6,030 nucleotides of DNA from Paracoccaceae bacterium (lineage in GTDB: Bacteria > Pseudomonadota > Alphaproteobacteria > Rhodobacterales > Rhodobacteraceae): NCBI GenBank assembly GCA_024644285.1, contig JAHELH010000155.1, positions 1 to 6,030 of the forward strand, written 5' to 3'. Below the pieces are notes generated by a model. That model did no database searches, was not told where the DNA came from, and saw only the letters and a list, made by a program, of their open reading frames with translations. The translations under genes were made by a program, and so were the position numbers. Positions 1 to 4,393 of the stretch are shown here, piece by piece; within the stretch, counting starts at the first letter, position 1; each line of letters begins with the position of its first letter.

Positions 1-443
1 CGGATCATGTTGTAGGGGTTCTGGGAACCCAGCGACTTCGCGACGACGTCGTGCACGCCCAGCATCTCGAACACGGCGCGCATCGGGCCACCGGCGATGA
101 TGCCGGTGCCGGCCGGCGCGGTGCGCATCGTGACCTTGCCGGCGCCGTGGCGGCCGCGGATGTCGTGGTGCAGGGTGCGGCCCTCGCGCAGGGGCACGCG
201 GATCATCTGGCGCTTGGCCTGTTCGGTGGCCTTGCGGATGGCCTCGGGAACCTCCTTGGCCTTGCCCTTGCCGAAGCCGACGCGGCCCTTCTGGTCGCCG
301 ACGACGACGAGCGCGGCGAAGCCGAAGCGCTTGCCGCCCTTCACGGTCTTCGACACCCGGTTGATCGCCACCAGGCGGTCGGCGAATTCCGGGTTTTCGT
401 CTCGGTCGCGGCGCGGGCCGCGGCGGTGTTCACGTTCTGCCAT
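1..443 (-). CDS. rpsE: 30S ribosomal protein S5, partial (C-terminus beyond window)
   Basis: S5 is a small-subunit protein near the decoding site, involved in translational accuracy and mRNA unwinding at the entry channel. The frame opens at ATG 443-441 and stays open to the left edge, giving 147 residues; the family is usually about 165-190, so only a short C-terminal part is missing. After a charged N-terminus, residues about 18-82 form the dsRNA-binding-like S5 domain, including RVSKTVKGGKRFGF at 29-42. This loop is where spectinomycin-resistance changes are known in other bacteria, and it looks wild-type here. The C-terminal S5 domain follows, with APAGTGIIAGGPMRAV at 109-124 and SLGSQNPYNM at 137-146. 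An AAGGA ribosome binding site (complement of 450-455) sits about 6 bases before the start. Unlike its neighbours, the gene is preceded by a 177-base structured gap. secY-side genes would normally follow to the left. Confidence 0.97.
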   Translation of the reverse strand, partial: MAEREHRRGPRRDRDENPEFADRLVAINRVSKTVKGGKRFGFAALVVVGDQKGRVGFGKGKAKEVPEAIRKATEQAKRQMIRVPLREGRTLHHDIRGRHGAGKVTMRTAPAGTGIIAGGPMRAVFEMLGVHDVVAKSLGSQNPYNMI

Positions 444-620
444 GTGGCGTCCTTCGTTGTCGTGGCGCAGGGTGCGCCGGAGTGGTCCAATCCAGGTGCC
501 CTGTCACAGGGCCCGGATCATCGAGACGGGCACGCCCGCCTTCGCCTGTGATGCATGTGCGCAATAAATGCGCACCCTACGGTGTCGTCTAGGGTGCGCA
601 TGCAATGCGCACCCCTGTTC
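444..620 (-). other. structured rplR-rpsE intergenic spacer
   Basis: This is the longest gap inside the ribosomal operon; most others are 20 bases or fewer. Besides the repeat cluster at 557-614 it contains several perfect short hairpins. GGCGCA/TGCGCC with a GGG loop lies at 464-478, only 8 bases upstream (on the minus strand) of the rpsE ribosome binding site. GCCCTG/CAGGGC with a TCA loop lies at 498-512. CGGG/CCCG with a CACG loop lies at 527-538. No hairpin is followed by a run of U on the minus strand, so none is a convincing terminator, and I see no good promoter for rpsE. The spacer could act as an mRNA-processing or stability segment, or simply be a landing site for a repeat. No protein-coding frame looks real here. 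Confidence 0.6.
557..614. repeat. alternating inverted-repeat cluster (REP-like)
   Basis: Four copies of a GTGCGCA-type unit alternate in orientation. GTGCGCA is at 557-563, ATGCGCACCCTA at 568-579, its exact reverse complement TAGGGTGCGCAT at 590-601, and ATGCGCACCC at 605-614. Three mutually exclusive stems are possible: 557-563 with 569-575 (7 bp, 5-base loop), 568-579 with 590-601 (12 bp, 10-base loop) and 592-601 with 605-614 (10 bp, 3-base loop). The layout resembles paired repetitive extragenic palindromes rather than a terminator, because no T-tract follows on either strand. It begins 6 bases after the rplR stop codon. Whether it is dispersed elsewhere in the genome cannot be seen from this window. 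Confidence 0.75.
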
Positions 621-980
621 TTAGAACTTCAGCCCGCCCTCGCGCGCGGCTTCGGCGAGCGCCTTCACCTTGCCGTGGAACAGGAAGCCGCCGCGGTCGA
701 AATAGCATTCCTCGACCCCGGCCTTCTTTGCGCGTTCGGCGATCGCCTTGCCGACCTTGGCGGCGGCGTCGGTGTTGTTCTTGCCGACCACGCCCAGATC
801 CTTTTCGAGCGACGAGGCCGACGCGATGGTGCGGCCCTCGGCGTCGTCGATCAGCTGGACGCTGATGTTCTTGTTCGAGCGGTACACGCTGAGGCGCGCC
901 CGGCCTGCATTCATCTTGCGCAGCTTGTTGCGGACGCGCAGGCGGCGCTTGACGAACAAGTCTCTCTTGCTGTTTGCCAT
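621..980 (-). CDS. rplR: 50S ribosomal protein L18
   Basis: L18 binds 5S rRNA together with L5 and helps to place it in the central protuberance of the large subunit. The 119-residue product is close to the usual bacterial length of about 117-120. It has the basic N-terminal tail (KRRLRVRNKLRK at 11-22), the RARLSVYRSNKNISVQLIDD segment at 27-46, the TIASASSLEK stretch at 51-60 and the C-terminal FDRGGFLFHGKVKALAEAAREGG segment at 94-116, all typical of the family. The start ATG is at 980-978, 11 bases after the rplF stop codon. An AAGGA ribosome binding site overlaps that stop, which favours coupled translation. The gene ends in TAA directly before the inverted-repeat cluster. Confidence 0.98.
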   Translation of the reverse strand: MANSKRDLFVKRRLRVRNKLRKMNAGRARLSVYRSNKNISVQLIDDAEGRTIASASSLEKDLGVVGKNNTDAAAKVGKAIAERAKKAGVEECYFDRGGFLFHGKVKALAEAAREGGLKF

Positions 981-991
981 CTGACTGGTCC

Positions 992-1525
992 TTACTTCTT
1001 CTTGCCTTCCTTGCGGAAGATGCGTTCCTCTTTGTACTTGATGCCCTTGCCCTTGTAGGGCTCGGGCGGCCGCCAGCCGCGGATGTTCGCGGCGACCTGG
1101 CCGACAAGCTGCTGGTCGATGCCTTCCAGCACGATCTCGGTCTGTTTCGGGGTGGTGGCGGTGACGCCCTCGGGCACCTCGAACTCGACGTCGTGGCTGT
1201 AGCCCAGCGACAGCTTCAGCACCTTGCCCTGCGCCTGCGCCCGGTAGCCGACGCCGTTGATCTCGAGCTCGCGCCTGACGCCTTGCGTGACGCCGGTCAC
1301 CAGGTTCTCGATCATCGAGCGGGACATGCCCCATTGCTGGCGCGCGCGCTTCGACGAGCCACGCGGCGTCAGGGTGATCTCGCCGTCGCCCACGGCGATG
1401 GAGACGTCGTCGGTGGCGGTGAAGCTGCGGGTGCCCTTGGGTCCCTTCACCTCGACCGTCTGGCCCGAGACCTTCGCCTCGACGCCCGACGGGATGGCGA
1501 CCGGTTTCTTGCCGATTCTGGACAT
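992..1525 (-). CDS. rplF: 50S ribosomal protein L6
   Basis: L6 sits at the base of the L7/L12 stalk near the sarcin-ricin loop, where translation factors bind. The product has 177 residues, the normal length, and consists of two tandem L6 folds (about residues 11-82 and 90-165). It begins MSRIGKKPVAIPSG. Residues 84-100 carry RELEINGVGYRAQAQGK, and the diagnostic C-terminal PEPYKGKGIKY is at 154-164, followed by a lysine-rich tail. The frame extends 16 codons further upstream, but the start at 1525 is preferred because MSRIGKKP is the conserved N-terminus and a strong GGGAGGA (complement of 1532-1538) lies 6 bases before it. The gap after rpsH is 13 bases. Confidence 0.99.
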   Translation of the reverse strand: MSRIGKKPVAIPSGVEAKVSGQTVEVKGPKGTRSFTATDDVSIAVGDGEITLTPRGSSKRARQQWGMSRSMIENLVTGVTQGVRRELEINGVGYRAQAQGKVLKLSLGYSHDVEFEVPEGVTATTPKQTEIVLEGIDQQLVGQVAANIRGWRPPEPYKGKGIKYKEERIFRKEGKKK

Positions 1526-1538
1526 TTCCGGTCCTCCC

Positions 1539-1931
1539 TCAGAATACGGTGCAGAGCACTTCGCCGCCGACATTGGCGGTGCGCGCGGCGGCGTCGGACA
1601 TCACGCCCTTGGGCGTCGACACGATCGACACGCCGAGACCCTGGCGCACCTGCGGCAGGTCCTTGACGCCCATGTAGACGCGGCGGCCGGGGGTCGAGAC
1701 GCGCTTGAGCTCGCGGATCACCGGGGTGCCTTCGTAGTATTTCAGGCTGATCTCCAGCGCCGGGTGGCCGTCGTCGCCGGTCACCTTCTCGTAGCCGCGG
1801 ATATAGCCCTCGTCGGCCAGCACATCGAGCACCCAGGCGCGCAGCTTCGAGGCCGGCGTCCGGACCGTGGACTTGCCGCGCATCTGGCTGTTGCGGATGC
1901 GGGTCAGCATATCTCCGATAGGATCGTTCAT
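1539..1931 (-). CDS. rpsH: 30S ribosomal protein S8
   Basis: S8 is a primary 16S rRNA-binding protein of the central domain. In E. coli it also represses translation of its own spc operon; whether this holds here cannot be judged from the sequence. The product has 130 residues, typical of the family, starting MNDPIGDMLTRIRN. The C-terminal rRNA-binding signature GLGVSIVSTPKGVMSD is at 98-113, and the end GGEVLCTVF is characteristic. The start ATG at 1931-1929 follows the rpsN stop after 10 bases. An AGGAGG ribosome binding site overlaps that TAG stop codon, suggesting translational coupling. Confidence 0.99.
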   Translation of the reverse strand: MNDPIGDMLTRIRNSQMRGKSTVRTPASKLRAWVLDVLADEGYIRGYEKVTGDDGHPALEISLKYYEGTPVIRELKRVSTPGRRVYMGVKDLPQVRQGLGVSIVSTPKGVMSDAAARTANVGGEVLCTVF

Positions 1932-1941
1932 CTTGTCCCTC

Positions 1942-2247
1942 CTACCAGCTCGATTTCACGAGGCCGGGGATCTGGCCCATGGAGCCCAGGTCGCGCAGCG
2001 CGATCCGGCTAATATGCAGCTTGCGGTAATAGGCGTGCGGCCGCCCGGTCAGGTGGCAGCGGTTGTGCAGCCGCGTGGCGCTGGAGTTGCGCGGCAGCTG
2101 CGCCAGCTTCAGCGACGCCTTGAAGCGCTCTTCGACCGACTTTTCCTTGTCGTTGATCACTTCCTTCAACGCGGCGCGCCTGGCGGCGTACTGGTCCACC
2201 AGCTTCTGGCGCTTCTTTTCGCGTTCGATCATGGATTTCTTGGCCAT
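1942..2247 (-). CDS. rpsN: 30S ribosomal protein S14, zinc-free long form
   Basis: S14 binds the head of the small subunit during late assembly. At 101 residues this is the long, zinc-independent form: there is a single cysteine (C64) and no CxxC pairs, in contrast to the short zinc-ribbon form of about 61 residues. The N-terminus is lysine-rich (MAKKSMIEREKKRQKL). Residues 51-64 carry LPRNSSATRLHNRC, followed by LTGRPHAYYRKLHISRIALR (66-85) and the conserved C-terminal IPGLVKSSW. The RPHAYYRKL and GQIPGLVKSSW wording is what I associate with Rhodobacterales. The start at 2247 is 20 bases after the rplE stop and is preceded by an AAAGGA ribosome binding site. Confidence 0.99.
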   Translation of the reverse strand: MAKKSMIEREKKRQKLVDQYAARRAALKEVINDKEKSVEERFKASLKLAQLPRNSSATRLHNRCHLTGRPHAYYRKLHISRIALRDLGSMGQIPGLVKSSW

Positions 2248-2267
2248 AACTCTTGTCCTTTCGCGGA

Positions 2268-2831
2268 TCAGCTGGTGAAGGGCATGTTGAATTGCTTCAA
2301 CAGCGCCTTGGCTTCCGCGTCGGTTTTCGCGGTGGTGCAGATGACGATGTCCATGCCCCAGACTTCGTCGACCTTGTCGAAGTTGATCTCGGGAAAGACG
2401 ATGTGTTCCTTCAGGCCCATGGCGAAGTTGCCGCGGCCGTCGAAGCTTTTGCCGCGGATGCCGCGGAAGTCGCGGACGCGGGGCAGCGCGATGGTGATCA
2501 GGCGGTCGAGAAACTCGTACATCCGGTCGCCGCGCAGCGTCACCTTGGCGCCCAGCGGCATGCCGTCGCGTACCCGGAAGCTGGCGATCGACTTCTTGGC
2601 AAGGTTGATCACCGCCTTCTGGCCGGCGATCGCGGTCAGGTCCTCTTGCGCCGACTTGGCCTTTTTCGAATCCCGCACCGCCTCGGCGCCGCAGCCGATA
2701 TTCAGCACGATCTTCTCGAGCTTCGGGATTTCCATGTCGTTGCCGTAGGAAAACTCTTCCTTCAGCGCCGGGCGCACGGTCTCGGCATAATGCGTCTTGA
2801 GACGCGGGGTGTAGCTGGCGGCGTCAAGCAT
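2268..2831 (-). CDS. rplE: 50S ribosomal protein L5
   Basis: L5 binds 5S rRNA and contacts the P-site tRNA and the subunit bridge B1b. The product has 187 residues; alphaproteobacterial L5 is usually slightly longer than the 179 of E. coli. Recognisable blocks are MLDAASYTPRLK (1-12), IPKLEKIVLNIGCGAEAVRD (35-54), KKSIASFRVRDGMPLGAKVT (79-98), RGDRMYEFLDRLI (100-112), DFRGIRGKSFDGRGNFAMGL (121-140) and the end FNMPFTS. The start codon lies inside the end of rplX: the shared bases ATGCTTGA (2831-2824) hold both the rplE ATG and the rplX TGA. A GGGGGA ribosome binding site (complement of 2840-2845) is 8 bases upstream, inside rplX, so the two genes are very likely coupled. Confidence 0.99.
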   Translation of the reverse strand: MLDAASYTPRLKTHYAETVRPALKEEFSYGNDMEIPKLEKIVLNIGCGAEAVRDSKKAKSAQEDLTAIAGQKAVINLAKKSIASFRVRDGMPLGAKVTLRGDRMYEFLDRLITIALPRVRDFRGIRGKSFDGRGNFAMGLKEHIVFPEINFDKVDEVWGMDIVICTTAKTDAEAKALLKQFNMPFTS

Positions 2832-3135
2832 CGATCACGTCCCCCGTGGTTTTCGCGAAGCGCACCTTCTTGCCGTCTTCGATCTTGAAGCCGACGCGGG
2901 TCGGTTTGCCGTTGGCGTCGATCAGCGCGAGATTGGAAAGGTCCATGGGCATCGCGACCGGCTTGCGCCCGCCCTGGTCGGCTTGCGTCTGCTTGGCATG
3001 GCGGATGGCGACGTTGATGCCCTGGACCACGGCTTTGCCGGCCTTGGGGTCGACGGAGGTGATCTCGCCTTCCTTGCCCTTGTCCTTGCCGGTCAGCACG
3101 ACGACCTTGTCGCCCTTTTTCAGTTTGGCAGCCAT
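2824..3135 (-). CDS. rplX: 50S ribosomal protein L24
   Basis: L24 is an assembly-initiating large-subunit protein near the exit tunnel. The product has 103 residues, normal for bacteria. The KOW motif covers about residues 6-39, with KKGDKVVVLTGKDKGKEGEI at 6-25; the second half includes RKPVAMPMDLSNLALID (57-73) and GKPTRVGFKIEDGKKVRFAK (76-95). The open frame runs further upstream to 3444, but that extension is a shadow of rplN. The start at 3135 is set by the conserved N-terminus and by a strong GGAGGTG (complement of 3141-3147) about 5 bases before the ATG. The rplN stop and this start share one base (TGATG), a typical coupling junction, and the rplX stop overlaps rplE by 8 bases. Confidence 0.98.
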   Translation of the reverse strand: MAAKLKKGDKVVVLTGKDKGKEGEITSVDPKAGKAVVQGINVAIRHAKQTQADQGGRKPVAMPMDLSNLALIDANGKPTRVGFKIEDGKKVRFAKTTGDVIDA

Positions 3136-3503
3136 CACAGCACCTCCGGCGCGAGCGAGATGATCTTCATGAAGTTCTTCGCGCGCAATTCGCGGACCAC
3201 CGGCCCGAAGATACGGGTGCCGATCGGTTCGTTCTGGTTGTTGAGGATGACGGCGGCGTTGCGGTCGAAGCGGATCGCGGTGCCGTCCTCGCGGCGCACT
3301 TCCTTGGCGGTGCGCACGACGACGGCCTTGCGGACATCGCCCTTCTTCACACGGCCGCGCGGAATGGCCTCTTTCACGCTGACGACGATGATATCGCCGA
3401 CCGATGCGTAGCGGCGGTGGCTGCCGCCGAGGACCTTGATGCACTGAACCCGGCGGGCGCCGGAATTGTCAGCGACATCCAGATTGGTCTGCATCTGGAT
3501 CAT
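3135..3503 (-). CDS. rplN: 50S ribosomal protein L14
   Basis: L14 lies at the subunit interface, forms part of inter-subunit bridges and binds the silencing factor RsfS in other bacteria. The product has 122 residues, exactly the usual length. It starts MIQMQTNLDVADNSGARRVQ, carries CIKVLGGSHRRYASVGD (21-37), the signature REDGTAIRFDRNAAVILNN (71-89) and GTRIFGPVVRELR (95-107), and ends SLAPEVL. The start at 3503 has a GGGAGA ribosome binding site 8 bases upstream. It is preceded by a 75-base gap after rpsQ, unusual in this otherwise compact operon, and its stop codon TGA shares one base with the rplX start. Confidence 0.99.
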   Translation of the reverse strand: MIQMQTNLDVADNSGARRVQCIKVLGGSHRRYASVGDIIVVSVKEAIPRGRVKKGDVRKAVVVRTAKEVRREDGTAIRFDRNAAVILNNQNEPIGTRIFGPVVRELRAKNFMKIISLAPEVL

Positions 3504-3578
3504 TGGGTTTCTCCCGACCTTTGGGGGGCTTCTCTCGCCTTCGTCCCCAGGGTTTCGATCAAACCAGAGGGTTGCAAC
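3504..3578 (-). other. rpsQ-rplN spacer with small hairpin
   Basis: The 75-base gap separates two genes that are often nearly adjacent. It contains one perfect short stem, GGTTT at 3551-3555 with AAACC at 3561-3565 and a 5-base loop. The rplN ribosome binding site is at its left end. There is no T-tract after the stem and no convincing promoter, so transcription most likely reads through. Function unknown. Confidence 0.35.
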
Positions 3579-3809
3579 CTATTCGGCGACAACCTCCCAG
3601 CGTTTGGTTTTCGAGATCGGCGCGCATTCCTGGATGCGGACGGTGTCGCCGACGTTGAACTTGTTCTCCGGGTCGTGCGCCCGGTACTTTTTCGACTTCC
3701 GCACGGTCTTGTGCAGCAGCGGGTGCTTGAACCGGCGCTCGACCGAGACGGTGATCGTCTGGGCGTTCTGGTTCGAGGTCACGGTGCCGGAGAGGATACG
3801 CTTGGGCAT
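3579..3809 (-). CDS. rpsQ: 30S ribosomal protein S17
   Basis: S17 is a primary 16S rRNA-binding protein of the 5' domain with an OB fold. The product has 76 residues, within the normal range of about 75-90. It begins MPKRILSGTVTSNQNAQTIT, has ERRFKHPLLHKTVRKSKKY (24-42) and AHDPENKFNVGD (44-55), and contains the family signature GDTVRIQECAPISKTKRW at 54-71. The start at 3809 is only 3 bases after the rpmC stop codon. Its ribosome binding site, GGAGG, lies in the last codons of rpmC, so rpmC and rpsQ are probably translationally coupled. The stop is TAG. Confidence 0.99.
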   Translation of the reverse strand: MPKRILSGTVTSNQNAQTITVSVERRFKHPLLHKTVRKSKKYRAHDPENKFNVGDTVRIQECAPISKTKRWEVVAE

Positions 3810-3812
3810 CGG

Positions 3813-4028
3813 TTACGCCTCCGACTTGTCTTTGGCCGCCTCGGCGGCTTTTTCGTTCAGGATCGTCATCACCCGCGCGGTTTCGCGGCGCACGGCGCGC
3901 ATCCGGGCGGTGTTCTCGATCGTCCCGCCGGCCTGCTGGAAGCGCAGGTTGAAGCTTTCCTTCTTGAGATTGACAAGCTCGTCCCGAAGCTGGTCGGGCG
4001 TCTTGTCACGCAATTCGCTGGCGTTCAT
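3813..4028 (-). CDS. rpmC: 50S ribosomal protein L29
   Basis: L29 is a small two-helix protein next to L23 at the polypeptide exit tunnel, a docking area for trigger factor and SRP. The product has 71 residues, within the usual range of 60-75. It shows MNASELRDKTPDQLRDELVN (1-20), KKESFNLRFQQAGGTIENTA (22-41) and RMRAVRRETARVMTILNEK (42-60), followed by an acidic/alanine tail. The frame is open further upstream to an ATG at 4193, but that extension would cover the promoter and lacks family similarity. The start at 4028 has AAAGGA about 8 bases before it. This gene is the first of the ribosomal transcription unit here; rplP, its usual upstream neighbour, is absent from the window. Confidence 0.97.
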   Translation of the reverse strand: MNASELRDKTPDQLRDELVNLKKESFNLRFQQAGGTIENTARMRAVRRETARVMTILNEKAAEAAKDKSEA

Positions 4029-4048
4029 GCGCCTTGTCCTTTCAACAT

Positions 4049-4086
4049 CACCGGAAGGCCCGCGTGGGTTACCTTGATTCCCGGTG
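4049..4086 (-). promoter_or_regulatory. possible leader hairpin of rpmC mRNA
   Basis: Within the predicted rpmC leader, CACCGG at 4049-4054 can pair with CCGGTG at 4081-4086, enclosing 26 bases that contain a weak inner CCC/GGG stem. The structure would lie 9 bases upstream of the AAAGGA ribosome binding site. Ribosomal protein leaders often carry autoregulatory structures, but this stem is short and no known protein-binding motif was recognised. Confidence 0.25.
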
Positions 4087-4104
4087 GAGGAAGTGTGAGC
4101 GGGT

Positions 4105-4133
4105 CGTATAGGGGGGTGCGAGGGAGATGGCAA
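4105..4133 (-). promoter_or_regulatory. probable housekeeping-sigma promoter for rpmC-rpsE operon
   Basis: On the minus strand, TTGCCA (complement of 4128-4133) and TATACG (complement of 4105-4110) are separated by exactly 17 bases, close to the TTGACA-17-TATAAT pattern of housekeeping sigma factors. The spacer ends in a run of six C directly before the -10 box. Transcription would start near 4096-4099, leaving a leader of about 70 bases before the rpmC ATG. It is the only strong candidate between the two divergent genes in this orientation and would make rpmC the head of the operon. Confidence 0.7.
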
Positions 4134-4221
4134 GAGAGTTATCGGACCGGCGGTCAGGAACAACCCGGCCGGGATACATCGGCTATGCCTCACGGCGAGC
4201 GGCGTGACTGATTATCCGTCT

Positions 4222-4241
4222 GCCGCCAAATGGCGGCTTTT
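4222..4241 (+). terminator. Rho-independent-type terminator, no evident upstream gene
   Basis: GCCGCC (4222-4227) and GGCGGC (4232-4237) form a perfect all-GC 6-bp stem with an AAAT loop, followed at once by TTTT (4238-4241). The T-run is on the plus strand only. The nearest features to the left on this strand are the antisense of the rpmC promoter and leader, so no plus-strand gene obviously uses it. It may block stray transcription towards the Sel1 gene, end a small RNA, or be left over from an earlier gene arrangement. Confidence 0.5.
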
Positions 4242-4273
4242 CGGTGCCGGCCCCCAACAGACACCGTTTATTG

Positions 4274-4282
4274 TGCTATGAT
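4274..4282 (+). promoter_or_regulatory. candidate extended -10 promoter for Sel1-repeat gene
   Basis: TGCTATGAT fits the extended -10 form TGnTATnAT. The region 16-17 bases upstream (around 4254-4260, CCAACAG) is a poor -35 box. The motif lies downstream of the plus-strand terminator-like hairpin and about 110 bases before the Sel1 start codon, a plausible place for its promoter. Confidence 0.35.
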
Positions 4283-4393
4283 ACCGTTCCGTTAGGCGAA
4301 TCTGTCGTGCCGCCAGGGCGAGTTCAAGACGGGCTTGTGTTCGGATGCCAGCCCACATTTCCCGGCGCACAACGAACCTGAGAGGTTGAGGTA

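Larger units (their letters stand above)
4029..4393. other. divergent intergenic region rpmC / Sel1-repeat gene
   Basis: This 365-base stretch separates the leftward ribosomal operon from the rightward Sel1-repeat gene. From left to right it holds the 5' leader of rpmC (about 4029-4098), a minus-strand promoter (4105-4133), about 90 bases in which I see nothing definite, a plus-strand terminator-like hairpin (4222-4241), a plus-strand extended -10 candidate (4274-4282) and a leader of about 100 bases ending in the Sel1 ribosome binding site (GAGAGG, 4380-4385). No credible gene is encoded on either strand. In the classical gene order rplP would end here, reading in the same direction as rpmC. 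Confidence 0.6.

Noticed and set aside
557..614. Repeat cluster considered as a CRISPR array or as a terminator
   Set aside because: The units are about 7-12 bases, alternate in orientation and have no regular spacers, so it is not a CRISPR array; no T-tract follows on either strand, so it is not a typical intrinsic terminator.
1867..2748. Long plus-strand open frame (293 codons) opposite rpsN and rplE
   Set aside because: It is antisense to two clearly recognised ribosomal genes and has no family resemblance; long shadow frames are expected in high-GC coding DNA.
2792..2805. GCGTC-TTGA-GACGC stem early in rplE considered as an S8 autoregulatory site
   Set aside because: It is a short stem within codons 9-14 and does not show a recognisable helix-21-like core; it could be a by-product of the coding sequence.
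2824..3444. Longer form of rplX starting at 3444
   Set aside because: The upstream part is an out-of-frame reading of rplN; the conserved L24 N-terminus and GGAGGTG site fix the start at 3135.
3813..4193. Longer form of rpmC starting at 4193
   Set aside because: The extension would cover the predicted promoter and leader, has no L29 similarity, and the start at 4028 has a good ribosome binding site.
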